This document shows positions 1-5,516 of a stretch of 8,713 nt of DNA, one piece after another. Each line of letters begins with the position of its first letter. Within the stretch, counting starts at the first letter, position 1. The stretch is taken from contig URSO01000075.1 in the NCBI GenBank assembly GCA_900550415.1, positions 1-8,713 on the forward strand. Direction: 5' to 3'. Origin of the DNA: an uncultured Collinsella sp. GTDB taxonomy: Bacteria > Actinomycetota > Coriobacteriia > Coriobacteriales > Coriobacteriaceae. Under the pieces are notes generated by a model. That model worked only from the letters and a program-made list of their open reading frames with translations. It did not search any database and was not told where the DNA came from. The translations under genes were made by a program, and so were the position numbers.

Positions 1-947
1 AGACCGAGATTGTAAATGTCCTCTTGACTCGAAACCATTACCCAAACGCGGCCGCCGCAAACCGATCCCAACTCCTCGACCACCGTCTGAAGACTTAGCA
101 AGCGATCCGAGCCGTTGTCGTTAGCAATAAACTGTCCAACCTCATCAACCATGAAAACAAGGCGAAAATCGCCACCATTGGCGGCTGCTTGAGCATCAAC
201 GTATTCTTTAACCTTTTGGGCGAACTCATCGGGTTGAAGAAGCTCGTCATCAGGGCTAGTAATCCAAGCTTTGATTTCATCGTCGCTCATGCCCAAAGTA
301 TCTTTAAGAAGCCCGCGAAAAGATTTGTTATACCTGTAGGTTTTACGATTATCGACCCATGATTTGCCCGTTAAACGCTCGAATTCATCGCGAAACTCTT
401 GAGTCTTGCCAATTTCGTCAATGTACTCCTCAAGCTGAGCGAGCTTAGGTTTAATGCCGTAAAAACCTCGGGCCTCGTAAAACACACGCTCAAATCCATA
501 AAGAACAGCAACGGATGACTTATCACCCTTCCATGAGCCCGCCTTGCTGTCGATATTAAAGAGAAGAGTCTGCGTAGGAATGGAACAGGCGCGCTCCATT
601 GAAGCAAACACCATGGGATCGGCAATCTTGCCGTCAAAATAGGAAATAGCGCGCTTGCCATCAACGTTGAGGTTCCCAAGCAAATAGCTCGCAATTTTAA
701 GGAAATGCGATTTACCGGATCCGTAGAAACCGCTGACCCACACGCCCATCTTATTGGTCGGTGAATCTAAAGAAGCGCTATAAGCATTGAAAAGAGTAGC
801 AAAATGCCCCTGCAGCTCACGTGTCACCACGTACTCGCTAAGCTCTTGCCTGATTGACTCGTCTTTCTTATCGTCAACGACAACAACCCCGTTAATGGAA
901 CGGTTGATATCTTTCGAAAAGAGATTACGGACAATTGTTTTATCCAT
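1..947 (-). CDS. brxC: BrxC, BREX system P-loop ATPase (N-terminal 315 codons; 3' end beyond the window)
   Basis: Large ATPase of the BREX phage-defence system, which marks self DNA by methylation and blocks phage DNA replication; BrxC proteins are usually about 1,200 residues, so only the first quarter is present. The frame stays open from the ATG at 947 to the left edge. The start follows AGGAG at 954-958 with a 6-base gap. Visible features: the N-terminal signature with DINRSINGVVVVDD (residues 13-26) and YVVTREL (39-45); a Walker A motif GFYGSGKS at 73-80 with Lys79; a Walker B-like stretch FRLVFMVDEVGQF at 261-273 with Asp268/Glu269; and VSSQED at 305-310, the expected position of a sensor strand. 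It follows brxB by 56 bases and is probably co-transcribed with it. GC is near 48 %, clearly below brxA. Identification rests on motifs and gene order. Whether the remainder is intact cannot be seen. Confidence 0.9.
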   Translation of the reverse strand, partial: MDKTIVRNLFSKDINRSINGVVVVDDKKDESIRQELSEYVVTRELQGHFATLFNAYSASLDSPTNKMGVWVSGFYGSGKSHFLKIASYLLGNLNVDGKRAISYFDGKIADPMVFASMERACSIPTQTLLFNIDSKAGSWKGDKSSVAVLYGFERVFYEARGFYGIKPKLAQLEEYIDEIGKTQEFRDEFERLTGKSWVDNRKTYRYNKSFRGLLKDTLGMSDDEIKAWITSPDDELLQPDEFAQKVKEYVDAQAAANGGDFRLVFMVDEVGQFIANDNGSDRLLSLQTVVEELGSVCGGRVWVMVSSQEDIYNLG

Positions 948-1003
948 TTTAAGCTCCTTAAATTTGGAGAACGACAGCCAACAACGCAGGGGTCGAGGTC
1001 GAC

Positions 1004-1696
1004 TTATGAGATATCGATCGCGCGGTAATAGTTCTCTGCTGCAAGCCTGTTAAACAAGGTGACAGACGAGCCATTAAAGCTACCGGGATAAGCCGCGATA
1101 ACCGGCACATCATGGAAGTCAGACTGCATAGAATCAAACAGGTTGTGAACTCGCAAAAAGGGATAGACTTCGCCAACCCCTACAAGCAAAATCACATCGC
1201 CCGACTCGCGAGGTTGAGTCAAATCCAAAATCAGGTCGGAGACAGCATCCGGCTGGCAATAATCCACCACATCATCGAACACAGTTTCTAATCCAAAATC
1301 ACCTTCTTGCTCTTGCATAGGCTCAAGGACATCAAGATCTTTAAGGATTGCCAGCACGGCGTCGTAGAGGTTCACGACCTTGAGCGTGCACGGAAGCTTG
1401 TCGGCCTCGGCATCGCGTGAAAGGGCGTCAAATAATGCACGCGCCTCAAACTCCAGCGCGGGGTCATAACAAAAGGTGTGGAAGCCGATCTCATTGCCTA
1501 TGCCCCTGTTGGCCAAAAAGTCCTCGCTGCACAGGCACTCGCGCAGGAGTTGAGCGCGGCGCTCAAATTCCTGGCGGGCTCGCTCGGAGCGGGCATGCGC
1601 CGCCACGACGCTCTGGCGGGAATGGATGCCGATATTGGTGGTGATGTCCGTCGCCGGGGTGATTGCGGGGTCGACGGCGCTGTTGGCGGGAACCAC
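1004..1696 (-). CDS. brxB: BrxB, BREX system protein (DUF1788)
   Basis: Second gene of the BREX operon. BrxB is a small cytoplasmic protein of unclear biochemical role, found with BrxC and PglZ-type partners in BREX. The 230-residue product carries the DUF1788 hallmarks: FLANRGIGNEIGFHTFCYDP at residues 60-79, VVNLYDAVLAIL near 107-118, GVGEVYPFLRVHNLFDSMQ at 173-191 and NRLAAENYYRAIDI near the C-terminus. The start is a GTG one base after the brxA stop, with GGAGG at 1706-1710 inside the end of brxA (9-base gap), so translation is probably coupled. About 30 residues before the conserved core look like an extension compared with homologues I remember; a later GTG near residue 31 has no clear ribosome-binding site. 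GC falls from about 65 % in the 5' third to about 48 % in the 3' half. The family call is firm; the exact start is less so. Confidence 0.9.
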   Translation of the reverse strand: MVPANSAVDPAITPATDITTNIGIHSRQSVVAAHARSERARQEFERRAQLLRECLCSEDFLANRGIGNEIGFHTFCYDPALEFEARALFDALSRDAEADKLPCTLKVVNLYDAVLAILKDLDVLEPMQEQEGDFGLETVFDDVVDYCQPDAVSDLILDLTQPRESGDVILLVGVGEVYPFLRVHNLFDSMQSDFHDVPVIAAYPGSFNGSSVTLFNRLAAENYYRAIDIS

Positions 1697-1697
1697 G

Positions 1698-2390
1698 CTA
1701 CATCACCTCCCTACCGGTAAGGGCCGCGATAAGCGGCTGCTCACCCAGCTGAACCAAGGCTCGCTCGACATCGGAATCGAGGAAGAGTGGTGACAGGCGC
1801 TCAGACTCCGGGCCCATACCCTCGCCGATAAGGCCGGCATGGCGGAGCGTCTGGCGAATCGAGCCCTTAATGCGCTTGACCGTGGCCTCGGTCCAGCGGG
1901 CCGCGTCCGGATACTCCGTGGTAAAGCGCGTCATAAAGGCGTTGAGGTCAGCCGCCGTGAAGGCATAGTCGAAGTTTTGCAGGCGCTCCCCCACCTCGAC
2001 GAGCACGAACTCGCGCACGATATCGTAGCGGCAGATCATGCTGTAAAAGATGGCCTGGTCCGCCTGCGTGGGAGTACCGGATGCCATGAGGCCGGTTAGG
2101 GATAACGCAGCCTCGACGGCGGTTTTGGGGTCGATGCCGCGCGCGGCGCATGCGGCGTCCGTGGGCACCATGGCGTCGAGGCGGCGAAGGCACACGGTTG
2201 CGCGGTTGGCGACCATGCGCTCCGTGGGATATTGAAAGAGGTTTTCGCTCTTTACGCGTACAATGACCCGCTCGTCGCTTACGCCCTGCGTACGCAGGCC
2301 AGCGACGATGCGCATCTCATGCGGGAGGAATTGCTCGCGGGTGAGCACCCCCCCCCCCGAACGCTTTTTGCGGTTACATCCACAGTGCAC
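1698..2390 (-). CDS. brxA: BrxA, BREX system protein (DUF1819); start region contains a G11 tract
   Basis: First gene of the BREX operon. BrxA is a small, mainly helical protein of the DUF1819 family; DNA binding has been described for members, but its role in defence is not settled. The 230-residue frame shows the family pattern: LTREQFLPHEMRIVAGL (residues 16-32), SENLFQYPTER (48-58), ATVCLRRLDAM (64-74), FYSMICRYDIVREFVLVEVG (115-134), and WTEATVKRIKGSIRQTLRHAG (166-186). The 5' boundary is uncertain. The longest in-frame start is GTG 2390, but its GGAG (2392-2395) lies only one base upstream. That same GGAG is ideally spaced (8 bases) for GTG 2383, which is out of frame with the body because of the 11-G run at 2348-2358. 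A further in-frame GTG at 2348 begins on the last G of the run. The gene may therefore be phase-variable and OFF as sequenced, or start at 2348 with the G-run acting as ribosome-binding site. GC is about 65 %. Confidence 0.85.
   Translation of the reverse strand: MHCGCNRKKRSGGGVLTREQFLPHEMRIVAGLRTQGVSDERVIVRVKSENLFQYPTERMVANRATVCLRRLDAMVPTDAACAARGIDPKTAVEAALSLTGLMASGTPTQADQAIFYSMICRYDIVREFVLVEVGERLQNFDYAFTAADLNAFMTRFTTEYPDAARWTEATVKRIKGSIRQTLRHAGLIGEGMGPESERLSPLFLDSDVERALVQLGEQPLIAALTGREVM
2348..2358 (-). repeat. Homopolymeric G11 tract at the 5' end of brxA (candidate phase-variation switch)
   Basis: Eleven consecutive C on the plus strand, i.e. G11 in the brxA sense direction. Reading from GTG 2383, nine residues precede the run's codons. 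With 11 G this frame continues out of register and meets a stop about 22 codons later; with 9 or 12 G it joins the brxA body. Reading from GTG 2390, the present 11 G is in frame. G-runs of this length are known to slip during replication, and a G-tract in pglX underlies phase variation of the related Streptomyces Pgl system. A homopolymer sequencing error is the main alternative. Confidence 0.7.
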
Positions 2391-2420
2391 GCTCCAAGGG
2401 TGTCAGAGGCTGTCACGAAT

Positions 2421-2450
2421 GCGCCGCGGCCCGGCAGGCAGGCGCGGCGC
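2421..2450 (-). other. GC-rich hairpin in the presumed brxA leader
   Basis: A perfect 8-bp inverted repeat, GCGCCGCG / CGCGGCGC, encloses a 14-base loop. It sits between the candidate promoter and the brxA start. There is no T-run on either side, so it does not look like an intrinsic terminator. It could stabilise the 5' end of the BREX transcript or affect its translation. Function is unknown. Confidence 0.4.
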
Positions 2451-2461
2451 ACATGACAATA

Positions 2462-2489
2462 ATCATACCTGTTGGTAAAAAAGTTACCA
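2462..2489 (-). promoter_or_regulatory. Candidate BREX promoter -10 with an operator-like dyad
   Basis: On the minus strand a TATGAT hexamer (2462-2467) matches the -10 consensus at 5 of 6 positions and lies about 80 bases upstream of GTG 2383. Just upstream, TGGTAA and TTACCA (2473-2478 and 2484-2489) form a perfect 6-bp inverted repeat with a 5-base spacer, covering the spacer and -35 area. This is a plausible repressor site. No good -35 is present at the right distance; a TTGACA at 2499-2504 is too far away (31 bases). The assignment is weak. Confidence 0.3.
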
Positions 2490-2504
2490 CGCCCAGAGTG
2501 TCAA

Positions 2505-2760
2505 ATGTTGAGCAACAAAATTAGATCCGGTTAACGGTTATTTTCGCAGCTCAGAAGCTTTGACGAGGTTGCCCCAAATCACACTTGCCAGACAACCGCG
2601 CTTGTGAATCTGTCCCCGCCCTCCGCTACACTCAACATAGAATGAAGGCCGAGGCGGATCGTATGTGAGCCTCGAGGCACCCCTCCCCCATGTAACCATC
2701 CTGTAAATCATAGCGGCGCACTCGAGTTTTACCGTGATGCGGTCGCGCCTGACGCTGCAC
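2505..2760. other. Divergent intergenic region between brxA and serC, no gene seen
   Basis: Together with the flanking regulatory entries this fills the roughly 400 bases between the two divergent operons. No convincing open frame or RNA gene was found. Small structures include the palindrome GCCTCGAGGC at 2669-2678, whose left half can also pair with CGAGGC at 2650-2655 (6-bp stem, 13-base loop). A TTGTGA (2602-2607) and TACACT (2627-2632) pair with a 19-base spacer could be an additional weak plus-strand promoter. No known riboswitch fold was recognised. Confidence 0.4.
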
Positions 2761-2771
2761 TGTGCTAAAGT
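2761..2771 (+). promoter_or_regulatory. Candidate extended -10 promoter for serC-serA
   Basis: TGTGCTAAAGT fits an extended -10 element (TRTG-N plus TAAAGT, 4 of 6 to consensus) and would start transcription about 30 bases before the serC ATG. No good -35 is visible 17 bases upstream, which extended -10 promoters tolerate. The palindrome GAACGTTC at 2777-2784 lies at or just before the expected start of the transcript. Confidence 0.45.
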
Positions 2772-2809
2772 ATCCCGAACGTTCAAACGACTACGAGGGG
2801 AACTAGAAG

Positions 2810-3934
2810 ATGGCACGTGTGCACAACTTCTCAGCTGGCCCGGCCGCGCTGCCTACAAGCGTGCTCGCCGAGATCGCCGACGAGATGATGGACTACCACG
2901 GTTGCGGCATGTCCGTGCTCGAGATGAGCCATCGATCTAGCATGTACCAGCAGATCATCGACGACGCCGAGGCAACCCTGCGCCGCCTGCTGAGCATCCC
3001 CGATAACTACCGTGTTCTGTTTTTGCAGGGCGGCGCCACGCTGCAGTTTGCGGGCATCCCGATGAACCTCATGCGCCGCGGCCGCGCCGGCTACGTCGTG
3101 ACCGGCAACTTCGCCAACAAGGCGTACAAGGAAGCCGCCAAGTACGGCGAGGCCGTGCTGCTCGCGAGCTCCGAGGACGCCAATTTCGACCGCATTCCCG
3201 CCATGGCCGACATCAACGCGCGCATTGCCGCCGAGGCCGCGGGCGGCGGGCTCGACTACGTCTACATCTGCCAGAACAACACCATCTTTGGCACCATGTA
3301 CCACGAGCTGCCTAACTTCGGCGACGTACCGCTGGTCGCCGATGTCTCGAGCTGCTTTTTGTCGCAGCCGCTCGACGTCGAGCGCTACGGACTCATCTAC
3401 GCCGGCGCTCAGAAAAACGCCGGCGCCGCGGGCGTCACCGTGGTTATCGTGCGCGACGACCTGATCACCGACGGTCCAGCCTTTGCGCAGACGCCGCAGT
3501 ACATGGACCTTAAGACCCAGGCCGCCAAGGGCTCCATGCTCAACACGCCCAACACCTTTGGTATCTACGTGTGCGGCAAGGTGTTCCGTTGGGTTGAGCA
3601 GACCGGTGGACTTGCCGCCATGGCCGAACGCAACTGGGCCAAGGCCAACCTGCTCTATAACCTGCTCGAGCACAGCGTGCTGTTCCACGGCACCGCACAG
3701 ACAGACAGTCGCTCCATCGCCAACGTCACGTTCCGTACCGGCGATGCCGACCTCGACGCGGCCTTTGTCGCAGGCGCGGCCAAGCACCAGATTCAAAACG
3801 TCAAGGGCCATCGCCTGGTGGGCGGCATGCGCGCCAGCGTCTACAACGCCGTAACCATGGAAGACGTGCAGGCACTTGTCTCGTACATGAAGGACTTCGA
3901 AGCGCAGCATAGTTTGAGTCCGCGATCTAACTAG
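2810..3934 (+). CDS. serC: Phosphoserine aminotransferase SerC
   Basis: PLP-dependent cytoplasmic enzyme that transfers an amino group from glutamate to 3-phosphohydroxypyruvate, giving O-phospho-L-serine, the second step of serine synthesis. At 374 residues it is near the family's usual length of about 360. Visible features: N-terminal HNFSAGPAALP (residues 5-15), SVLEMSHRS (35-43), the phosphate/PLP loop GGATLQF (74-80), CQNNTIFGT (154-162), ADVSS (177-181) with Asp178 expected to pair with the pyridine nitrogen, and AGAQKNAG (198-205) with Lys202 as the Schiff-base lysine. The C-terminus has the usual RLVGGMRASVYNA motif (335-347). The ATG follows GAGGGG (2795-2800, 9-base gap). Position directly before serA supports the function. 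A long open frame on the opposite strand is only a shadow of biased codon use. Confidence 0.96.
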   Translation: MARVHNFSAGPAALPTSVLAEIADEMMDYHGCGMSVLEMSHRSSMYQQIIDDAEATLRRLLSIPDNYRVLFLQGGATLQFAGIPMNLMRRGRAGYVVTGNFANKAYKEAAKYGEAVLLASSEDANFDRIPAMADINARIAAEAAGGGLDYVYICQNNTIFGTMYHELPNFGDVPLVADVSSCFLSQPLDVERYGLIYAGAQKNAGAAGVTVVIVRDDLITDGPAFAQTPQYMDLKTQAAKGSMLNTPNTFGIYVCGKVFRWVEQTGGLAAMAERNWAKANLLYNLLEHSVLFHGTAQTDSRSIANVTFRTGDADLDAAFVAGAAKHQIQNVKGHRLVGGMRASVYNAVTMEDVQALVSYMKDFEAQHSLSPRSN

Positions 3935-3950
3935 CCCGCAACGCGCGGGC
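3934..3950 (+). other. Small hairpin between serC and serA
   Basis: GCCCGC and GCGGGC form a perfect 6-bp stem with a 5-base loop, starting on the last base of the serC stop codon. No T-run follows, so it is not a standard terminator. It could protect the serC mRNA end or slightly reduce read-through into serA. Confidence 0.4.
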
Positions 3951-4006
3951 CGACCAGCCATCTCAAACCACCCTGTTTAGATCAAAACCTGCTAAGGAGT
4001 TTTTCC

Positions 4007-5170
4007 ATGCGTAAGATTAAGACCATCGACGACATCACCAAAGACGGCAAAGTCGAGTTTGGCGAGGGCTACGAGTTTGTGGGCACCGCCGAGGAGGCCG
4101 ACGCTATCCTGATGCGCTCCACCGACCTGCACGGCTACGAGCTGCCCGAGGGCATCCGCGCCATCGCCCGCTGCGGCGCCGGCGTCAACAACATCCCCGT
4201 CGAGGAGTACGCCAGAAAGGGCGTCGTCGTCTTTAACTCCCCCGGTGCCAACAGCAACGCCGTCAAGGAGCTCGTCCTGGGCATGCTGGTGCTTTCGAGC
4301 CGCGGCGTCGTGCAGTCGATGAACTGGGTGCGCAACAACGCCGACGACCCCGAGATCCAGGTCGATGCCGAGAAGGCCAAGAAGGCCTTTGTGGGCCGCG
4401 AGCTCAAGGGCAAGCGCATCGGCGTCATCGGCCTGGGCAACGTAGGCTCCAAGGTCGCCAACGCCTGTGTCGACCTGGGCATGGACGTTTACGGCTACGA
4501 CCCGTTCATTTCCGTCGAGCACGCATGGGTGCTGAGTCGCGAGGTGCAGCGCGTGGGCACGCTCGAGGACCTCTGCCGCGGCTGCGACTACCTCACCGTG
4601 CACGTGCCCAGCAAGGCCGATACCATCGGCATGATCAGCACCGAGCAGATCGACCTGCTGGCGCCCGACGCCGTGCTCATCAACTACGCGCGCGAAACCA
4701 TCATTGACGAGGACGCCGTCGACGCTGCCCTGCGCGAGGGCAAGCTCAGCTGGTTTAGCTGCGACTTTGCCACGCCCAAGACCGTCAAGATGCCCAACAC
4801 GTTTATCACCACGCATTCGGGCGCCGGCACCGGCGAGGCCGAGGCCAACTGCGCCGACATGGCCATCAGCGAGCTCAAGGATTACCTGGAAAACGGCAAC
4901 ATCGCGCACAGCGTCAACTACCCCGCCTGCAGCATGGGCAAGGCGCGCGCCGCAAGCCGCATTGCCTGCCTGCATGCCAACGTGCCCAACATGATCGGCC
5001 AGATCACGGCCATTCTCGCCAAGGACAACGCCAACGTGCAGCGCATGACCAACGAGTCCGCTGGTGAGAACGCCTACACCATGTTCGACACCGATGAGCA
5101 TCTGGACGGCAGCACGATCGAGGCACTTAAGCAAATTCCGTCGATGTATCGTGTGCGCGTGATTAAATAG
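4007..5170 (+). CDS. serA: D-3-phosphoglycerate dehydrogenase SerA with C-terminal ACT domain
   Basis: NAD-dependent oxidation of 3-phosphoglycerate to 3-phosphohydroxypyruvate, the committed step of serine synthesis, in the cytoplasm. The 387-residue protein is the shorter form: substrate-binding domain (about 1-95 plus 285-305), central Rossmann domain (about 96-284) and an ACT-like segment (about 318-387) that in relatives senses serine. Visible motifs: CGAGVNNIP (56-64), GANSNAVKEL (80-89), the nucleotide-binding loop GLGNVG (142-147), Asp165 after the second strand, NYARET (226-231) with catalytic Arg229, and THSGAGTGEAE (269-279) with catalytic His270. The usual catalytic glutamate position falls in FATPK (254-258) and carries no Glu. 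The ACT segment begins ACLHANVPNMIGQITAIL. TAAGGAG at 3993-3999 gives a 7-base gap to the ATG. It lies 72 bases after serC and is probably co-transcribed. Confidence 0.94.
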   Translation: MRKIKTIDDITKDGKVEFGEGYEFVGTAEEADAILMRSTDLHGYELPEGIRAIARCGAGVNNIPVEEYARKGVVVFNSPGANSNAVKELVLGMLVLSSRGVVQSMNWVRNNADDPEIQVDAEKAKKAFVGRELKGKRIGVIGLGNVGSKVANACVDLGMDVYGYDPFISVEHAWVLSREVQRVGTLEDLCRGCDYLTVHVPSKADTIGMISTEQIDLLAPDAVLINYARETIIDEDAVDAALREGKLSWFSCDFATPKTVKMPNTFITTHSGAGTGEAEANCADMAISELKDYLENGNIAHSVNYPACSMGKARAASRIACLHANVPNMIGQITAILAKDNANVQRMTNESAGENAYTMFDTDEHLDGSTIEALKQIPSMYRVRVIK

Positions 5171-5182
5171 CGCCGACGCCAA

Positions 5183-5197
5183 GCCTGTCAGACAGGC
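5183..5197 (+). other. Short hairpin ahead of the serA terminator
   Basis: GCCTGT and ACAGGC form a 6-bp stem around a 3-base loop. It lies 13 bases after the serA stop and 12 bases before the terminator stem. It lacks a T-tract of its own and may act as an extra 3'-end stabiliser. Confidence 0.4.
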
Positions 5198-5209
5198 CAC
5201 GAAGCCCAT

Positions 5210-5247
5210 TCGGCCCCCGTTTTCACGAAACGGGGGCCGATTTTGTT
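5210..5247 (+). terminator. Intrinsic terminator of the serC-serA operon
   Basis: A 13-bp perfect stem (5210-5222 with 5228-5240), with a core of GGCCCCCGTTT against AAACGGGGGCC, closes a 5-base loop and is followed by the T-rich tail TTTTGTT. This is a textbook factor-independent terminator 40 bases after the serA stop. Confidence 0.92.
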
Positions 5248-5250
5248 GCT

Positions 5251-5489
5251 CCGGACGACTTTAAAATGATACTCAGAACAAGTTTTTTCAGATAATCGAT
5301 AGTGAGGCTCCAGTCGCTAAGCACACCCGCTTTGATAAACAGCTTTATCAGGGACTTTAGTAGGTAAAAATCGGTCTCTATGTGCCGAATGTAAGTTGAC
5401 TGTCCATTTTCCGAAACAACTTATTCTAGGTAGCATTTTTAAGGCCCTTCCAAGGCAAAATATAAGTATTTTGCGACCAAAACTCTAGT
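5251..5489. other. AT-richer gap between serA and the nuclease-like gene, no clear gene
   Basis: The region is clearly AT-richer than its neighbours. It contains a small inverted repeat AAAATA/TATTTT (about 5458-5473). On the minus strand, positions 5420 to 5223 are open for 65 codons and read like plausible amphipathic helices. However, that frame has no start codon near its beginning and runs into the serA terminator, so it is at best a gene remnant. A 39-codon minus-strand frame with an ATG also exists but has no supporting signal. No RNA gene or mobile element was recognised. Confidence 0.4.
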
Positions 5490-5516
5490 CCGCGCGACCG
5501 TTTTCCGCCCGCGCGG
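5490..5516 (-). terminator. Possible terminator hairpin of the nuclease-like gene
   Basis: CCGCGCG and CGCGCGG pair perfectly (7 bp, 13-base loop) immediately after the stop codon of the minus-strand gene. In the sense direction ACTAGAGTTTTGG follows, so the T-run is short and displaced by seven bases. It is a weak intrinsic terminator or a 3'-end stabilising hairpin. Confidence 0.4.

Noticed and set aside
2499..2504. TTGACA on the minus strand as the -35 of the brxA promoter
   Set aside because: At 17-18 bases spacing only T-rich, non-consensus sequence is found, and TATGAT is 31 bases away.
2777..2784. GAACGTTC as a LexA/SOS box before serC
   Set aside because: The actinobacterial LexA site needs four bases between GAAC and GTTC; here there are none.
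2538..2816. 92-codon minus-strand frame between brxA and serC
   Set aside because: It crosses the serC promoter and start, has no ribosome-binding site and shows no recognisable domain.
2831..3961. 376-codon open frame on the minus strand opposite serC
   Set aside because: It mirrors serC codon bias in GC-rich DNA; the product has repetitive Gly/Val/His composition and no recognisable domain.
3992..5209. 405-codon open frame on the minus strand opposite serA
   Set aside because: Same shadow effect; it covers all of serA and has low-complexity composition.
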